64,000 bases of DNA from Dolichospermum flos-aquae CCAP 1403/13F (GCF_012516395.1 NZ_CP051206.1:1966501-2030500); one strand, 5' to 3'. Shown: positions 16,425 through 25,860, numbered from the stretch's first letter. Program-made: numbers and translations. Notes: generated from the sequence alone by a model not told the origin.

Positions 16425-16838
16425 ATCTGATTTCCAGGTGGTTTCGGTTGTAGGAGTTTTCCCCTTGCGGTTGTAGTAATCAGCCTCAAACTTCTCAATC
16501 CATAATTTAGCGTTGTCAGTGGTATTTTCAGTAATTGCTAATTCCTTGACAGGATATTCAGACCACTCAAATTTCCCCTGGGCCAATAAACCTCCAACTT
16601 TCTTGGCTTCTGATTCAGCAAATTGTAACCCAGCAGGATTGGCGTAAATCCCCAAAGATAAAAGCTGTTGGTAAGGTGGCTTGTCTATTCCTGGTTTTGG
16701 CGGAAATGTGGCACGAAGTGAGAGGCGATAGCGAAGCACTGCTGCAAGCAGTTCGCCCCGCTGATAAACCACTACACCGATATTGCCGGCTTTTAATCTT
16801 GCGTTAACCTCGTCTAATGTCCACTTCTTGCTGTTCAT
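16422..16838 (-). pseudogene. Site-specific integrase (tyrosine recombinase type), N-terminal part only
   Basis: 138 residues matching the N-terminal arm and SAM-like regions of cyanobacterial integrases (MNSKKWTLDEVNARLKAGNI, then SLRATFPPKPG, LGIYANPAGLQFAESEA, WIEKFEADYYNRKG). The catalytic domain with the R..H-x-x-R..Y residues is absent because an ISAzo13 element begins right after TTWKSD. Nine residues (ELLAAVLRY) interrupt the usual QRG-(D/R)-LSLR sequence. They are encoded by a 27-base palindromic insertion near 16726-16760. The gene lies 138 bases from tRNA-Thr and points away from its 3' end, as in tRNA-targeting islands. Confidence 0.75.
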
Positions 16839-16976
16839 TGATCTAAAGTTGATCTATTATTCTGTCATTTTCCACTAAATTCTAAAGTGTTGCGGCACAA
16901 TGGAGAAATATCAAAAGGTTAATATAACAGAGCATTGAAACGACAAAACCCCTGATTTCTCAAGGGTTTCGATAAG

Positions 16977-17048
16977 GGCCAGCAGTTGGATTTGAACCTA
17001 CGACCTTCCGATTACAAGTCGGATGCACTACCACTGTGCTATGCTGGC
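16977..17048 (-). tRNA. tRNA-Thr (anticodon UGU)
   Basis: On the minus strand the sequence folds as a cloverleaf of 72 nt: acceptor stem GCCAGCA/TGCTGGC, D arm with AGTGGTAG, anticodon stem TCCGA/TCGGA with loop CTTGTAA (anticodon TGT), and T arm with GGTTCAAATCC. CCA is not encoded. Its 3' end faces a truncated integrase gene. Confidence 0.95.
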
Positions 17049-17277
17049 GATTTTGGTAAGAAGGTTTTTGATTGCCTCACCGATTTCATATTATAACATG
17101 AGGACATGATTTGTCTAGGGGGTAAGCAAAATATTTTTCTGATTGCCAAAAATCGGCAAAACTAGCCGCTAGGTTGTAGATTGATGCAAAAATATTTGGT
17201 ACAGTGCAATTGGAGTATTCCTGGTGACACGGTTATACAAAGGCGCAGAAACATTTGTTCTTTATAGATAATCAAGC

Positions 17278-18198
17278 ATGGCAGCATTAATAGGCAGAGA
17301 TTTATTAAGTCTAGCGGATCTGAGTTCTGGGGAACTGCAAGAACTTCTGGAATTGGCTACTCAACTAAAGTCGGAAAAACTCAAGTTGCATTGTAATAAA
17401 GTTTTGGGTTTGTTGTTCTCCAAAGCTTCAACACGCACTAGAGTGAGTTTTACAGTCGCAATGTATCAACTGGGGGGACAGGTAATTGATCTTCATCCTC
17501 ATGTCACTCAGGTAAGTCGAGGAGAACCTATCCAGGATACTGCTAGGGTGTTAGATCGTTATTTGGATGTTTTAGCCATTCGCACCTTTGCTCAACAGGA
17601 GTTGGAAACTTTTGCGAAGTATGCGAAAATTCCTGTAATTAATGCCCTCACAGATTTAGAACACCCTTGTCAAATATTGGCTGATTTACTCACCATTCAA
17701 GAAAAATTTGGAACTTTGGCAGGTTTAACTTTAACCTATGTCGGTGATGGTAATAATGTCGCTAATTCCCTGATGTTGGGTTGTGCTTTGGTGGGAATGA
17801 ATATCAGAATAGCTTTTCCGTCAGGATACTCCCCAGATGCGGAAATTGTGGAAAAATCTCGAGAAATAGCCAATAAAAAAACTGAAGTTCTTTTAACCCA
17901 TGATCCCGAAGCAGCAGCTAAAGGTGCATCTGTACTTTACACTGATGTTTGGGCAAGTATGGGACAAGAAACACAGGCAAATAACCGGTTCCCTGTTTTT
18001 CAACCTTATCAAATTTCTGAACAATTATTAAGTCTTGCAGATCCAGAAGCAATTGTTTTACACTGCTTACCAGCCCACCGTGGTGAAGAAATTACTGAAG
18101 AAGTAATTGAAGGTTCACAATCACGGGTTTGGGACCAGGCAGAAAATCGTCTCCACGCTCAAAAAGCTTTACTTGCAAGTATTCTTGGGGCAAAATAA
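17278..18198 (+). CDS. argF: Ornithine carbamoyltransferase
   Basis: ArgF makes citrulline from ornithine and carbamoyl phosphate in arginine biosynthesis; a cytosolic trimer. The 306 residues are full length. The carbamoyl phosphate motif is SKASTRTRVSF (about residues 44-54), HPCQILADLLT follows (about 126-136), and the ornithine-binding HCLPAHRGEE is near 262. Start ATG at 17278 agrees with the usual N-terminus (RDLLSLADLSS). The gene is monocistronic here: tRNA-Thr lies upstream on the other strand, and a GGTAATT array followed by lexA lies downstream. Confidence 0.95.
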   Translation: MAALIGRDLLSLADLSSGELQELLELATQLKSEKLKLHCNKVLGLLFSKASTRTRVSFTVAMYQLGGQVIDLHPHVTQVSRGEPIQDTARVLDRYLDVLAIRTFAQQELETFAKYAKIPVINALTDLEHPCQILADLLTIQEKFGTLAGLTLTYVGDGNNVANSLMLGCALVGMNIRIAFPSGYSPDAEIVEKSREIANKKTEVLLTHDPEAAAKGASVLYTDVWASMGQETQANNRFPVFQPYQISEQLLSLADPEAIVLHCLPAHRGEEITEEVIEGSQSRVWDQAENRLHAQKALLASILGAK

Positions 18199-18203
18199 CA
18201 ATA

Positions 18204-18294
18204 TTGGTAATTGGTAATTGGTAATGGGTAATTGGTAATGGGTAATTGGTTAAATTTTTATCTGTTCCCTGTTCCCTATTAGTTACCAATTACC
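18204..18294. repeat. GGTAATT heptamer array with inverted copy
   Basis: Tandem GGTAATT and GGTAATG units at 18204-18251 and an inverted AGTTACCAATTACC at 18281-18294 flank a TCTGTTCCCTGTTCCC run. The opposed repeats could fold into a hairpin between argF and lexA. Confidence 0.8.
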
Positions 18295-18334
18295 ATAAAT
18301 ATTTAATAAAAGCTTGTTAAGGGAAGATTTTTGT

Positions 18335-18348
18335 AGTACCAATGTTCT
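18335..18348 (+). promoter_or_regulatory. LexA operator upstream of lexA
   Basis: AGTACCAATGTTCT fits the cyanobacterial LexA box RGTAC-N3-DGTWCB described for Anabaena. It lies 33 bases before the chosen lexA start (18382), which suggests autoregulation. Its position touching the alternative ATG at 18349 argues against that ATG as start. Confidence 0.75.
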
Positions 18349-18381
18349 ATGGGCATTTATTATTTACTTCCCGATAAAATT

Positions 18382-18987
18382 ATGGAACGTCTCACAGATC
18401 CTCAAAAAGAACTATACGAATGGTTGGTTGAATATATCAGGTTGAATCAACATTCTCCCTCGATTCGCCAAATGATGGAAGGGATGAATTTGAAATCTCC
18501 AGCACCCATTCAAAGTCGGTTGGAACATTTACGCAATAAGGGTTACATTGGCTGGAATTTAGGTAGGGCGAGAACTTTGCGGATACTTCATCCTGTTAAA
18601 CAAGGTGTACCAATTTTAGGAACTATTGCCGCAGGTGGTTTGATTGAACCATTCACAGATGCCGTCGAACATTTGGATTTGGCTAATTTATCATTACCAC
18701 CTCAAAGCTATGCTTTAAGAGTCGCTGGGGATAGTATGATTGAAGATTTGATTGCAGATGGTGATGTGGTATTTTTGCGTCCTGTTGCTGAACCTAACCA
18801 GTTAAAAAATGGGACTATCGTGGCTGCGAGAGTGGAAGGACACGGTACAACTTTAAAACGTTTTTACCGCCATGATGATCTTGTTACTCTCAAACCTGCA
18901 AATCCTAATTACAATCCCATAGAAGTATCGGCTATGCAAGTAGAAGTGCAAGGTTCTTTGGTGGGTATTTGGCGTAATTATAACTAA
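18382..18987 (+). CDS. lexA: Transcriptional repressor LexA
   Basis: LexA represses DNA-damage or redox-linked genes and cleaves itself when stimulated. The chosen start ATG 18382 gives 201 residues beginning MERLTDPQKELYEWL, the usual N-terminus; ATG 18349 would add 11 residues next to the operator. The DNA-binding winged helix (SPSIRQMMEGMNLKSPAPIQ) is followed by the Ala-Gly cleavage site in IAAGGLIEP, the catalytic Ser in GDSMIEDLIADGD and the Lys in TTLKRFY. All self-cleavage residues are present, so autocleavage should be possible, although some cyanobacterial LexA proteins have roles other than SOS. Confidence 0.92.
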   Translation: MERLTDPQKELYEWLVEYIRLNQHSPSIRQMMEGMNLKSPAPIQSRLEHLRNKGYIGWNLGRARTLRILHPVKQGVPILGTIAAGGLIEPFTDAVEHLDLANLSLPPQSYALRVAGDSMIEDLIADGDVVFLRPVAEPNQLKNGTIVAARVEGHGTTLKRFYRHDDLVTLKPANPNYNPIEVSAMQVEVQGSLVGIWRNYN

Positions 18988-19017
18988 AGGATGTCAGTTG
19001 TCAGTTGTCAGTTGTCG

Positions 19018-19090
19018 GTAGGGGCGAAGCATTTGGAAGATAAATTATCGATCATTGCCAAAAATAGTTCTCCAAATGCTTCGCCCGTAC
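19018..19090. repeat. 73-bp MITE-like element, copy 1
   Basis: Terminal inverted repeats of 20 bases (GTAGGGGCGAAGCATTTGGA against its complement at the other end, one mismatch) flank a 33-base centre. It is embedded in a GTTGTCA heptamer array. A copy differing at one position of the centre is at 39709-39781, also within a heptamer array. Confidence 0.88.
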
Positions 19091-19161
19091 AGTTGTCAGT
19101 TGTCGGTTGTTAGTTGCAAATAAAAAACAAGTAACTACTGATTCTTACCAATTACCAATTT

Positions 19162-20643
19162 ATGTACCTAACGCGAAATGCAGTACCGAAATTGCCTACT
19201 TTTAAACTCAAGTTACCTTATGCGGGGGAGAAAAAGGGCAATTATCAAGTTAAGCAACCATTACCGGGATTTCCGAAAATGCCTTTATCTCTGCAATTGC
19301 GGGGATATCAACGTCAAGCTGTGACTAGCTGGTTTGCTAATCATGGTCGGGGGACATTAAAAATGGCTACTGGTAGTGGTAAAACTATTACTGCATTAGC
19401 GATCGCTTGCGAATTGTACCAGCAAATTGGTTTACAAGTCTTGTTGGTGGTGTGTCCCTATCGTCATCTTGTTACCCAGTGGGGCAGAGAATGTGAGAAA
19501 TTTAACTTACAGCCGATTTTAGCCTTTGATAATTTACGCAGTTGGCAAAGTCAACTTTCTACACAAATCTATAATCTGTGTTCTGGTTCTCAAGATTTCG
19601 TGACGATAATTACCACTAACTCGACTTTAATTGGTGATGGTTTTCAGACGCAACTTAAATATTTTCCGCCGAAAACGTTGATTATTGGTGATGAAGCTCA
19701 TAATTTAGGCGCACCGAAACTAGAGGAAAGTTTACCCCGAAATGTGGGTTTACGTCTAGCTTTATCAGCCACACCAGAAAGATATTTTGACGATGATGGT
19801 ACAGAATCTTTATTAGATTATTTTGGTCATATTCTCCAACCTGAATTTAGTTTACAGGATGCGATTTCTCAAGGTGCATTAGTTCATTATATCTATAATC
19901 CGGTATTGGTAGAATTGACAGAAACTGAGAGTATCGCTTATTTAAAATTAACCAAAAAAATTGGGCGTTCTCTCCTTTATCGAGATCGAGATATGGGAGA
20001 AATGGGAGATTTTGAAGACAACGAAGATATCAAATCATTATTAATGCAAAGGGCGCGGTTAGTTGGCACTGCGGAAAATAAATTAACAGCCTTACAAGAG
20101 TTAATGGCAACTCGTCGAGAAACTACCCATACATTGTTTTATTGCAGTGATGGTTCTCAAGAAATTGGACAACGTTATTCTCTGCGTCAACTCAAAGCTG
20201 TTGCTCAAATTTTGGGAGGAGAATTAGGTTATAAAGTCAGTACCTACACAGCAAATACTTCTTTGGAAGAAAGAGAAATTTTACGTCGTCAATTTGAAAG
20301 TGGAGAATTACAGGGTTTAGTCGCAATTCGGTGTTTAGATGAAGGTGTGGATATTCCCGCTATTCAAACCGCAGTAATTTTATCAAGTTCGGGAAATCCC
20401 CGGCAATTTATCCAACGTCGGGGACGGGTTTTGCGTCCTCACCCTGGGAAGGAACGGGCAACAATTTTTGATATGATTGTTTTACCGCCAGATTTAGATA
20501 GAGAAACTATTGAAGTAGAACGGAATTTATTAAAGAAGGAATTACGGCGGTTTGTGGAATTTGCTGATTTAGCTGATAATGCTGGGGAAGCAAGAATGAA
20601 GTTATTAGCATTGCAAAAAAGATATGGGTTATTGGATATTTAA
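19162..20643 (+). CDS. DEAD/DEAH-box superfamily 2 helicase
   Basis: A 493-residue SF2 helicase of the XPB/restriction-helicase-like type. Motif Q/I region: LRGYQRQAVTSW and ATGSGKT (about residues 48-75); motif II GDEAHNLG (about 176); motif III LSATPERYF; then a C-terminal helicase domain with RCLDEGVDIP and motif VI QFIQRRGRVLRP. No nuclease domain is visible. Similar proteins occur alone in cyanobacterial genomes and are annotated as DNA repair or type III restriction helicases; the role here is unknown. The start follows directly after a repeat array. The next gene is on the same strand 109 bases away. Confidence 0.85.
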   Translation: MYLTRNAVPKLPTFKLKLPYAGEKKGNYQVKQPLPGFPKMPLSLQLRGYQRQAVTSWFANHGRGTLKMATGSGKTITALAIACELYQQIGLQVLLVVCPYRHLVTQWGRECEKFNLQPILAFDNLRSWQSQLSTQIYNLCSGSQDFVTIITTNSTLIGDGFQTQLKYFPPKTLIIGDEAHNLGAPKLEESLPRNVGLRLALSATPERYFDDDGTESLLDYFGHILQPEFSLQDAISQGALVHYIYNPVLVELTETESIAYLKLTKKIGRSLLYRDRDMGEMGDFEDNEDIKSLLMQRARLVGTAENKLTALQELMATRRETTHTLFYCSDGSQEIGQRYSLRQLKAVAQILGGELGYKVSTYTANTSLEEREILRRQFESGELQGLVAIRCLDEGVDIPAIQTAVILSSSGNPRQFIQRRGRVLRPHPGKERATIFDMIVLPPDLDRETIEVERNLLKKELRRFVEFADLADNAGEARMKLLALQKRYGLLDI

Positions 20644-20752
20644 CAAAGTTAAAAAATTCCCAAAAAAAACCTCAACAATTCGTAATATTTAGTGGAAGCT
20701 TGAGGTAAGTGAGGTTAAAATTACAAGCAATGTCTAAATCTGAAGTAGAACT

Positions 20753-21235
20753 ATGAAGACGGCTGAAAAACTGGCTGCTGGTTGGTTACTCACACTCGGA
20801 TTCATGTTTTTGGCGATATCAGTATCAGAAATAATAGATAAATCAGCGCAATCAGGAGTAACGGTATATCCAGTGGAGGGGGAACAGGTATTTTCACCTC
20901 CCAATGCGGCTCAAGAGAGCAAAGATACTATTGTGGGAGGGATAATTTTTGGTGTTCCTAGTGCGATATTGGGGAGTTGGTTAGCATTAGGATTGTATAA
21001 ACAAAGTCAACAAGAGAAAAAAGCCTTAAAGCAGCAAAACAGTGAACAATTACAAGCGCAGTTTTATCAAATGTTACTAGAAAATCAAGGACGAGTAACT
21101 TTGTTAAGTTTTGCTATGCAGTCTCAATTACCAGCAGCGGAAGCTAAACAATATTTAGATAAGAAAGCTAAAGAATTCAATGCGAATTTTCAAGTCACCG
21201 AAGAAGGGGCTGTATCATATCATTTTGATGTTTAA
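20753..21235 (+). CDS. Cyanobacterial two-pass membrane protein, unknown function
   Basis: 160 residues with two hydrophobic segments (about 8-27 and 61-82) separated by a short periplasmic loop, then a charged Gln/Lys-rich helix and a small soluble C-terminal part (LPAAEAKQYLDKKAKEFNA, then FQVTEEGAVSYHFDV) that resembles a winged-helix or SHOCT-like module. I do not know the family function. It is 8 bases upstream of the DUF423 gene, so the two membrane protein genes are probably cotranscribed. Confidence 0.7.
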   Translation: MKTAEKLAAGWLLTLGFMFLAISVSEIIDKSAQSGVTVYPVEGEQVFSPPNAAQESKDTIVGGIIFGVPSAILGSWLALGLYKQSQQEKKALKQQNSEQLQAQFYQMLLENQGRVTLLSFAMQSQLPAAEAKQYLDKKAKEFNANFQVTEEGAVSYHFDV

Positions 21236-21243
21236 TAGGTCAG

Positions 21244-21624
21244 ATGACACAATTTTTCTTAACTATAGCCGCCATTTTTGGCGGTTTGTCTGTTGCTGGT
21301 GGTGCTTTTGGCGCTCATGCTTTGCGGGAAAAAATTAGCGAGCGCTCTTTAGAAATATTTGACACTGGCGCTCGTTATCAAATGTACCACACTCTGGCAC
21401 TTTTGTTGGTTGCCATGCTCATGAGTCGTTTAGAAAATCCCCCAAGGACGCTTTTAGTCAGTGGTTGGTTATTTATTATTGGTGTGGTGATTTTTTCCGG
21501 TAGCTTATATGCTATCAGTTTAACAGGTATCAAGTCTTTAGGGGCAGTTGCACCATTGGGAGGATTGGCATTAATGCTGGGTTGGGCTGCTTTAGCTGTA
21601 GCTGGTGCAACCATCAAGTTTTAA
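21244..21624 (+). CDS. DUF423 family membrane protein (YgdD-like)
   Basis: 126 residues with four predicted membrane helices. The family signature GGLSVAGGAFGAHALR is at about residues 14-29, followed by YQMYHTLALLLVA and SGSLYAISL. DUF423 proteins are small inner-membrane proteins of unknown role found in most bacteria. The start 8 bases after the previous stop suggests an operon with the two-pass protein. Confidence 0.9.
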   Translation: MTQFFLTIAAIFGGLSVAGGAFGAHALREKISERSLEIFDTGARYQMYHTLALLLVAMLMSRLENPPRTLLVSGWLFIIGVVIFSGSLYAISLTGIKSLGAVAPLGGLALMLGWAALAVAGATIKF

Positions 21625-21787
21625 TCAGTAGCAAATGGGAAATGGAGTCTAAATTATCACTCAAAATCTTCGTTTTCCCTTGCCTGTTACCTTTTCTCTC
21701 TTATCTATTGAAAAATAGTATCATCAGTTGGTGACATCAAGTAGGTAGAATATTACCGCAGTCTTATGAAATAGGTGTAGCCAGCAC

Positions 21788-22528
21788 GTGAAGATATTTA
21801 TATATCACACTCCCGAATTGACCCCAAATGATACAGTTCCAGAATGTGCGATCGCTGTTGATGTTCTGCGAGCAACTAGTACAATGGCCACAGTATTAGC
21901 CGCTGGAGGTGAAGCTGTACAGGTCTTCAGCGATTTAGATCAACTGATGACAGTGAGTGAACAATGGCCTTCAGACAAGCGACTTAGGGCTGGAGAAAGG
22001 GGTGGCGCTAAAGTAACTGGTTTTGAGTTGGGTAACTCACCCTTAGATTGCACAGCCGAATTAGTTGCTGGAAAAAGGTTATTTATTAGTACCACCAATG
22101 GGACAAGGGCTTTACAGCGGATACAAAACGCCCCCATTGTTCTCGCAGCAGCTTTGATTAATCGGGCAGCAGTAGTTAAATTTCTTTTAGAAAAGCAACC
22201 GGAAACAGTCTGGATTGTTGGTTCTGGCTGGGAAGGAAGTTATTCTTTAGAGGATACAGTATGTGCGGGGGCGATCGCTCATAGCATTTGGCAACAAACT
22301 AATTGTCCCCTAGAAGACATCAGTGGTAATGATGAAGTGGTTAGTGCGATCGCTCTTTATTCCCAATGGCAAAATGACCTATTAGGATTATTACACAAAG
22401 CTAGTCATGGTCAACGATTATTACGCTTAGAATGTTTAGAAGACCTGAAATATTGTTCCCAAACTGATACTTTAGATATTTTAGCGATTCAAACAGAACT
22501 AGGAGTATTAAAAAGTCAAAATAACTAA
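21788..22528 (+). CDS. comB: 2-phosphosulfolactate phosphatase family protein (ComB)
   Basis: ComB hydrolyses 2-phosphosulfolactate in coenzyme M synthesis in archaea; cyanobacteria keep homologues though they do not make coenzyme M, so the substrate here is open. 246 residues, starting at GTG 21788, with family blocks [45 protein letters not shown] and [19 protein letters not shown]. The last block carries conserved acidic and Cys residues. No earlier ATG is available in frame. Confidence 0.88.
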   Translation: MKIFIYHTPELTPNDTVPECAIAVDVLRATSTMATVLAAGGEAVQVFSDLDQLMTVSEQWPSDKRLRAGERGGAKVTGFELGNSPLDCTAELVAGKRLFISTTNGTRALQRIQNAPIVLAAALINRAAVVKFLLEKQPETVWIVGSGWEGSYSLEDTVCAGAIAHSIWQQTNCPLEDISGNDEVVSAIALYSQWQNDLLGLLHKASHGQRLLRLECLEDLKYCSQTDTLDILAIQTELGVLKSQNN

Positions 22529-22652
<124 letters not shown>

Positions 22653-22723
22653 ATTTCTTCACCTCTCTCTTCTCTGTTAGATCAAACATAATAATCTGGA
22701 ATATTTCATCCTGTTAATCCTTA

Positions 22724-22790
22724 AATCCTGGACATCCTGATTCAGACAATTAATCCTGAAATCCTGGACATCCTGATTCAGACAATTAAT
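22724..22790. repeat. Direct repeat AATCCTGGACATCCTGATTC, two units
   Basis: Two 31-base units, 22724-22754 and 22760-22790, share AATCCTGGACATCCTGATTC followed by AGACAATTAAT. A related unit is at 7105-7130. It lies at the 3' side of the M61 peptidase gene. Confidence 0.85.
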
Positions 22791-22791
22791 A

Positions 22792-24540
22792 TTACTGAAT
22801 ACTCGACAAAGGTACACCTAACCACCCGGCAAAATTCTCCATTTCTGTGAAAGAAGGATTTTCGACAACTTTAAGTTGATACTTACTAGGAATTGATGCA
22901 GCTAGAGTCACGGAATAAGTCCGCAATTCATCTTGATGAAAAACAGTAACTTGAATAGAATCATTTTCCTGATAATCCTTCAAGCGTTCATTTAATTGAT
23001 TTCCCACCCTAATCCCATCAATCGCTAACAATTCATCCCCAGCATCAATTCCCGCAAATTGTGCCGGTGAACCCGCTTCCACAAACTTAATTATCTCCCG
23101 TCCATTTTCAGTATTTATCCTCACACCCAAATAAGGTTCTTCATTCTTTTCCTCGACTAATTGCAAACCAAAAGGTTGTAAATATTGATTAAAAGGTAAA
23201 TCTTCCAAACCATGAAGATAGCGTTTAAAGAAATCTCTTAAATCCATACCCGCTACAGACTCAATCACACCCTCTAATTGTTCGGGAGTATAACCAACTT
23301 CGTCCTTTCCAAACTTCTCCCACATTTGCCGCATTACATCATCTAAAGAAAGCTGATTCCCGTGATGAACGCGAATTAATAAATCTAATAAAAGTGACAC
23401 CATTTCCCCTTTGATATAATAGGAGATTTGAGAATTACCACTATTAGCATCTGGACGATAAAGTTTAATCCAAGCATCAAAACTTGACTCCGACAAAGGT
23501 TGAACTTTTCGTCCTGGAGTCATCAAATATCTGGTAATTTCCTTACTCAAATAGTTTAAATATGCCTTGGTTTTATAAATACCTGCCCGTAAAGGAATGA
23601 TTAAATCATAATAACTGGTTGTTCCCTCGCAAAACCACAAAGATGGTGTATAATTTTCCTGATCATAATCAAACACTTCTAACCCCAAAGGACGAATTCT
23701 TTTAACATTCCATAAATGAAAGAATTCATGGGCCACCAATTGCAAAAATGGCTCATATTTATCCACAGTCCGAAATCCAAACTTTTGATAAATTAAAGAA
23801 CAAGAATTTTTATGTTCTAAACCACCAAAACCCTGCTGAAGAAAATGCAGAAAAAATACATATCTGTCATAAGGTAAACCACCAAACATTTGTGATTCTA
23901 CCTCAATAATTTTTTGGCAATCAGCAATCATTTGTTCTGGTTGAAAATTTCCTTTTCCCCAAACTGCTAATTCATGGGGTTTACCCAAGACTTCAAAATT
24001 ATATAATTGATGACAACCAACTTCAAAAGGACTATCAACTAAAGTATCAAAATCTGCCGCTAAAAAAGTATTTACTGTTTCTGCGAATGTTGGTAAACTA
24101 GTAGTTACTTGCCATTGATCCTTAGCAGGAATTACCCTTATCTGCATGGGGAAATTTTCCCAACCAGGGATTCTAAAAAACAAAGCTGCCCCATTAAAGT
24201 AACCGTGAGTAGCATCTAAATGATTTGTTCTTACTGTTAATTCATTAGCAAATACACGGTAATGAATAGTTACTTCTGAAGTATTGCCTTTTTCTACTTG
24301 CCAATGATTTTTACTAACTTTATGCCAAGATAAGGGTTGATTATTCGCAAAAGCCGCAAAATCCTGTAAATGTCTGCCATATTCCCGCACCAAATATGAA
24401 CCAGGAGTCCACACTGGCATTTTTAAATCGAGAACTGCTGACGGATAGTTAACAATGTGTAAAGTCACCTCAAATAAATGGGTTTCTGGTTGAGACATTC
24501 CCACCAAGTAATGAATTTGTGGAGAGAGTTCTAAAATCAT
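22792..24540 (-). CDS. M61 family metallopeptidase with PDZ domain
   Basis: A 582-residue glycyl-aminopeptidase-like enzyme. The N-terminal beta domain starts with HYLVGMSQPETHLFEVTL. The gluzincin core carries the zinc motif HEFFHLWNVKRIRP (about residue 267) and the third ligand in CEGTTSYYD. A C-terminal PDZ domain spans about 470-555 (LGVRINTENG, SPAQFAGIDAGDELLAIDG). No signal peptide is seen, so it is probably cytosolic. ATG 24540 is preferred to the internal ATG at residue 15 because the first residues are conserved in the family. Confidence 0.9.
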   Translation of the reverse strand: MILELSPQIHYLVGMSQPETHLFEVTLHIVNYPSAVLDLKMPVWTPGSYLVREYGRHLQDFAAFANNQPLSWHKVSKNHWQVEKGNTSEVTIHYRVFANELTVRTNHLDATHGYFNGAALFFRIPGWENFPMQIRVIPAKDQWQVTTSLPTFAETVNTFLAADFDTLVDSPFEVGCHQLYNFEVLGKPHELAVWGKGNFQPEQMIADCQKIIEVESQMFGGLPYDRYVFFLHFLQQGFGGLEHKNSCSLIYQKFGFRTVDKYEPFLQLVAHEFFHLWNVKRIRPLGLEVFDYDQENYTPSLWFCEGTTSYYDLIIPLRAGIYKTKAYLNYLSKEITRYLMTPGRKVQPLSESSFDAWIKLYRPDANSGNSQISYYIKGEMVSLLLDLLIRVHHGNQLSLDDVMRQMWEKFGKDEVGYTPEQLEGVIESVAGMDLRDFFKRYLHGLEDLPFNQYLQPFGLQLVEEKNEEPYLGVRINTENGREIIKFVEAGSPAQFAGIDAGDELLAIDGIRVGNQLNERLKDYQENDSIQVTVFHQDELRTYSVTLAASIPSKYQLKVVENPSFTEMENFAGWLGVPLSSIQ

Positions 24541-24811
24541 TTTGTGTGTTGAGTTTTGATTTACTTATCCATAATCAACAGTCTATCGTTAATCGTCAAG
24601 TATAGGCATATAAAATTAATAATATGATGTGTTTATGGTGATTTCATGTAAACCAAGATTATTGACTGATTTGTAAACCTACAATACTCTTAGAGTGGAG
24701 GTCTTTGCTGATTGTATCTAATCACAAAAGGATATTTTTTGTATAAGTTGTTAAAACAGTACCATCTTTTATGCAAGATTTGGGAAAAAACAAGCCAAGG
24801 AGTTATTAATT

Positions 24812-25249
24812 ATGACAGTACCTTATGACGAACTGGTTTTTCAATCACCATATTTAGCTGTAGTAAAAGCAAAACAACTGCTAGAGGAGGGGAAAATGAA
24901 AGAAGTTGATGATATTTTAGAGAGTTTAGCCGAGTCTATGGGGCGATCAGAAAAAAGAGCAGTAATTAATCGCCTAACTCGATTGATACTGCATATAATT
25001 AAGTGGAAATGTCAACCGGAAAAACGTAGTGCTAGTTGGGTAATTTCTATTCGTTCAGCTAGGGCAGAAATTACTGCCAGTCAAGAAGAAATGCCAAGTC
25101 TCAATCGAGATTTTTTGGAATCAATTTGGAACAAGTGTTTTCTGGCTGCAAAACAGGATGCTAGAGATGAAATGGGTAAGAAACCAGATATTATTGCTTT
25201 AAGTTGGGATGAGGTTTTTAACGAAACTTATACACTTTGGGAGGATTAG
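24812..25249 (+). CDS. DUF29 family protein, divergent copy
   Basis: 145 residues of the DUF29 type, recognisable by ESLAESMGRSEKRAVINRLT and LILHIIKWKCQPEKRSASW, followed by the long helix and a terminal WDEVFNETYTLWED. It differs from the three clustered copies at 5-7 kb by lacking the LYDQDYYLWI opening, which is replaced by YDELVFQSPYLAVV. A good ribosome binding site (AAGGAG at 24797) precedes ATG 24812. Function unknown. Confidence 0.8.
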   Translation: MTVPYDELVFQSPYLAVVKAKQLLEEGKMKEVDDILESLAESMGRSEKRAVINRLTRLILHIIKWKCQPEKRSASWVISIRSARAEITASQEEMPSLNRDFLESIWNKCFLAAKQDARDEMGKKPDIIALSWDEVFNETYTLWED

Positions 25250-25416
25250 AAAATTTCTATTTGGGAAAAAATCAGGTTATTTATCTTGATTTTTGGCTGT
25301 TCCCTCCTTCCCAATCATTACACTTCATTGCGAAATTAGGCAGTTAAGTAAAAAAAATGATAACTTCTGATCTAGTCTAGTAAAGCAATTACACCAAATT
25401 TATCAAGGAGAACCCA

Positions 25417-25635
25417 GTGGCAATGGAATCAAATGTACTAACGGGCGCAACTGTAGACAACCAAGATATAAGTGAATACGTTGCTCATCTACAAATGCAC
25501 ATGGCACTACAAGCTCGAAATCTGGTTCCCAACTTGGTTCCCAACTGCAAACAAGTAATTTCAGATAGTCGTCAGCAATTACTTCATCAAACCCAAGCCG
25601 ACTTTGAAAAATTCGCTTCTCGCCAAGGTCTATAG
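25417..25635 (+). CDS. Small hypothetical protein
   Basis: 72 residues, helical, no membrane segment, no recognised family. A strong ribosome binding site (AAGGAG, 25404-25409) precedes GTG 25417; ATG 25423 is 2 codons further and also possible. It has a local repeat NLVPNLVPN in the middle and ends FEKFASRQGL. The clear Shine-Dalgarno sequence and base composition like the neighbours support it as real. Confidence 0.6.
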   Translation: MAMESNVLTGATVDNQDISEYVAHLQMHMALQARNLVPNLVPNCKQVISDSRQQLLHQTQADFEKFASRQGL

Positions 25636-25860
25636 ATTTAAAAGTATTTTGAGTAGAATTATCCTAGAATAGAAGCAGGTATTGTGGTTTTCACCTCAAA
25701 GGTATACTCACGGTTTCTGCTTTTTATATTTTTTTTACGTGGTCACTTAAAAAAATCACTCTTTGGGAGCAAGACCTAAGAGAAAAAAGGCCGTTAAAAT
25801 GATTGCAGCATCACATCACCAATCCTATTTTTTAAAGGTTAAATGGCGGCTTGAATCAAC

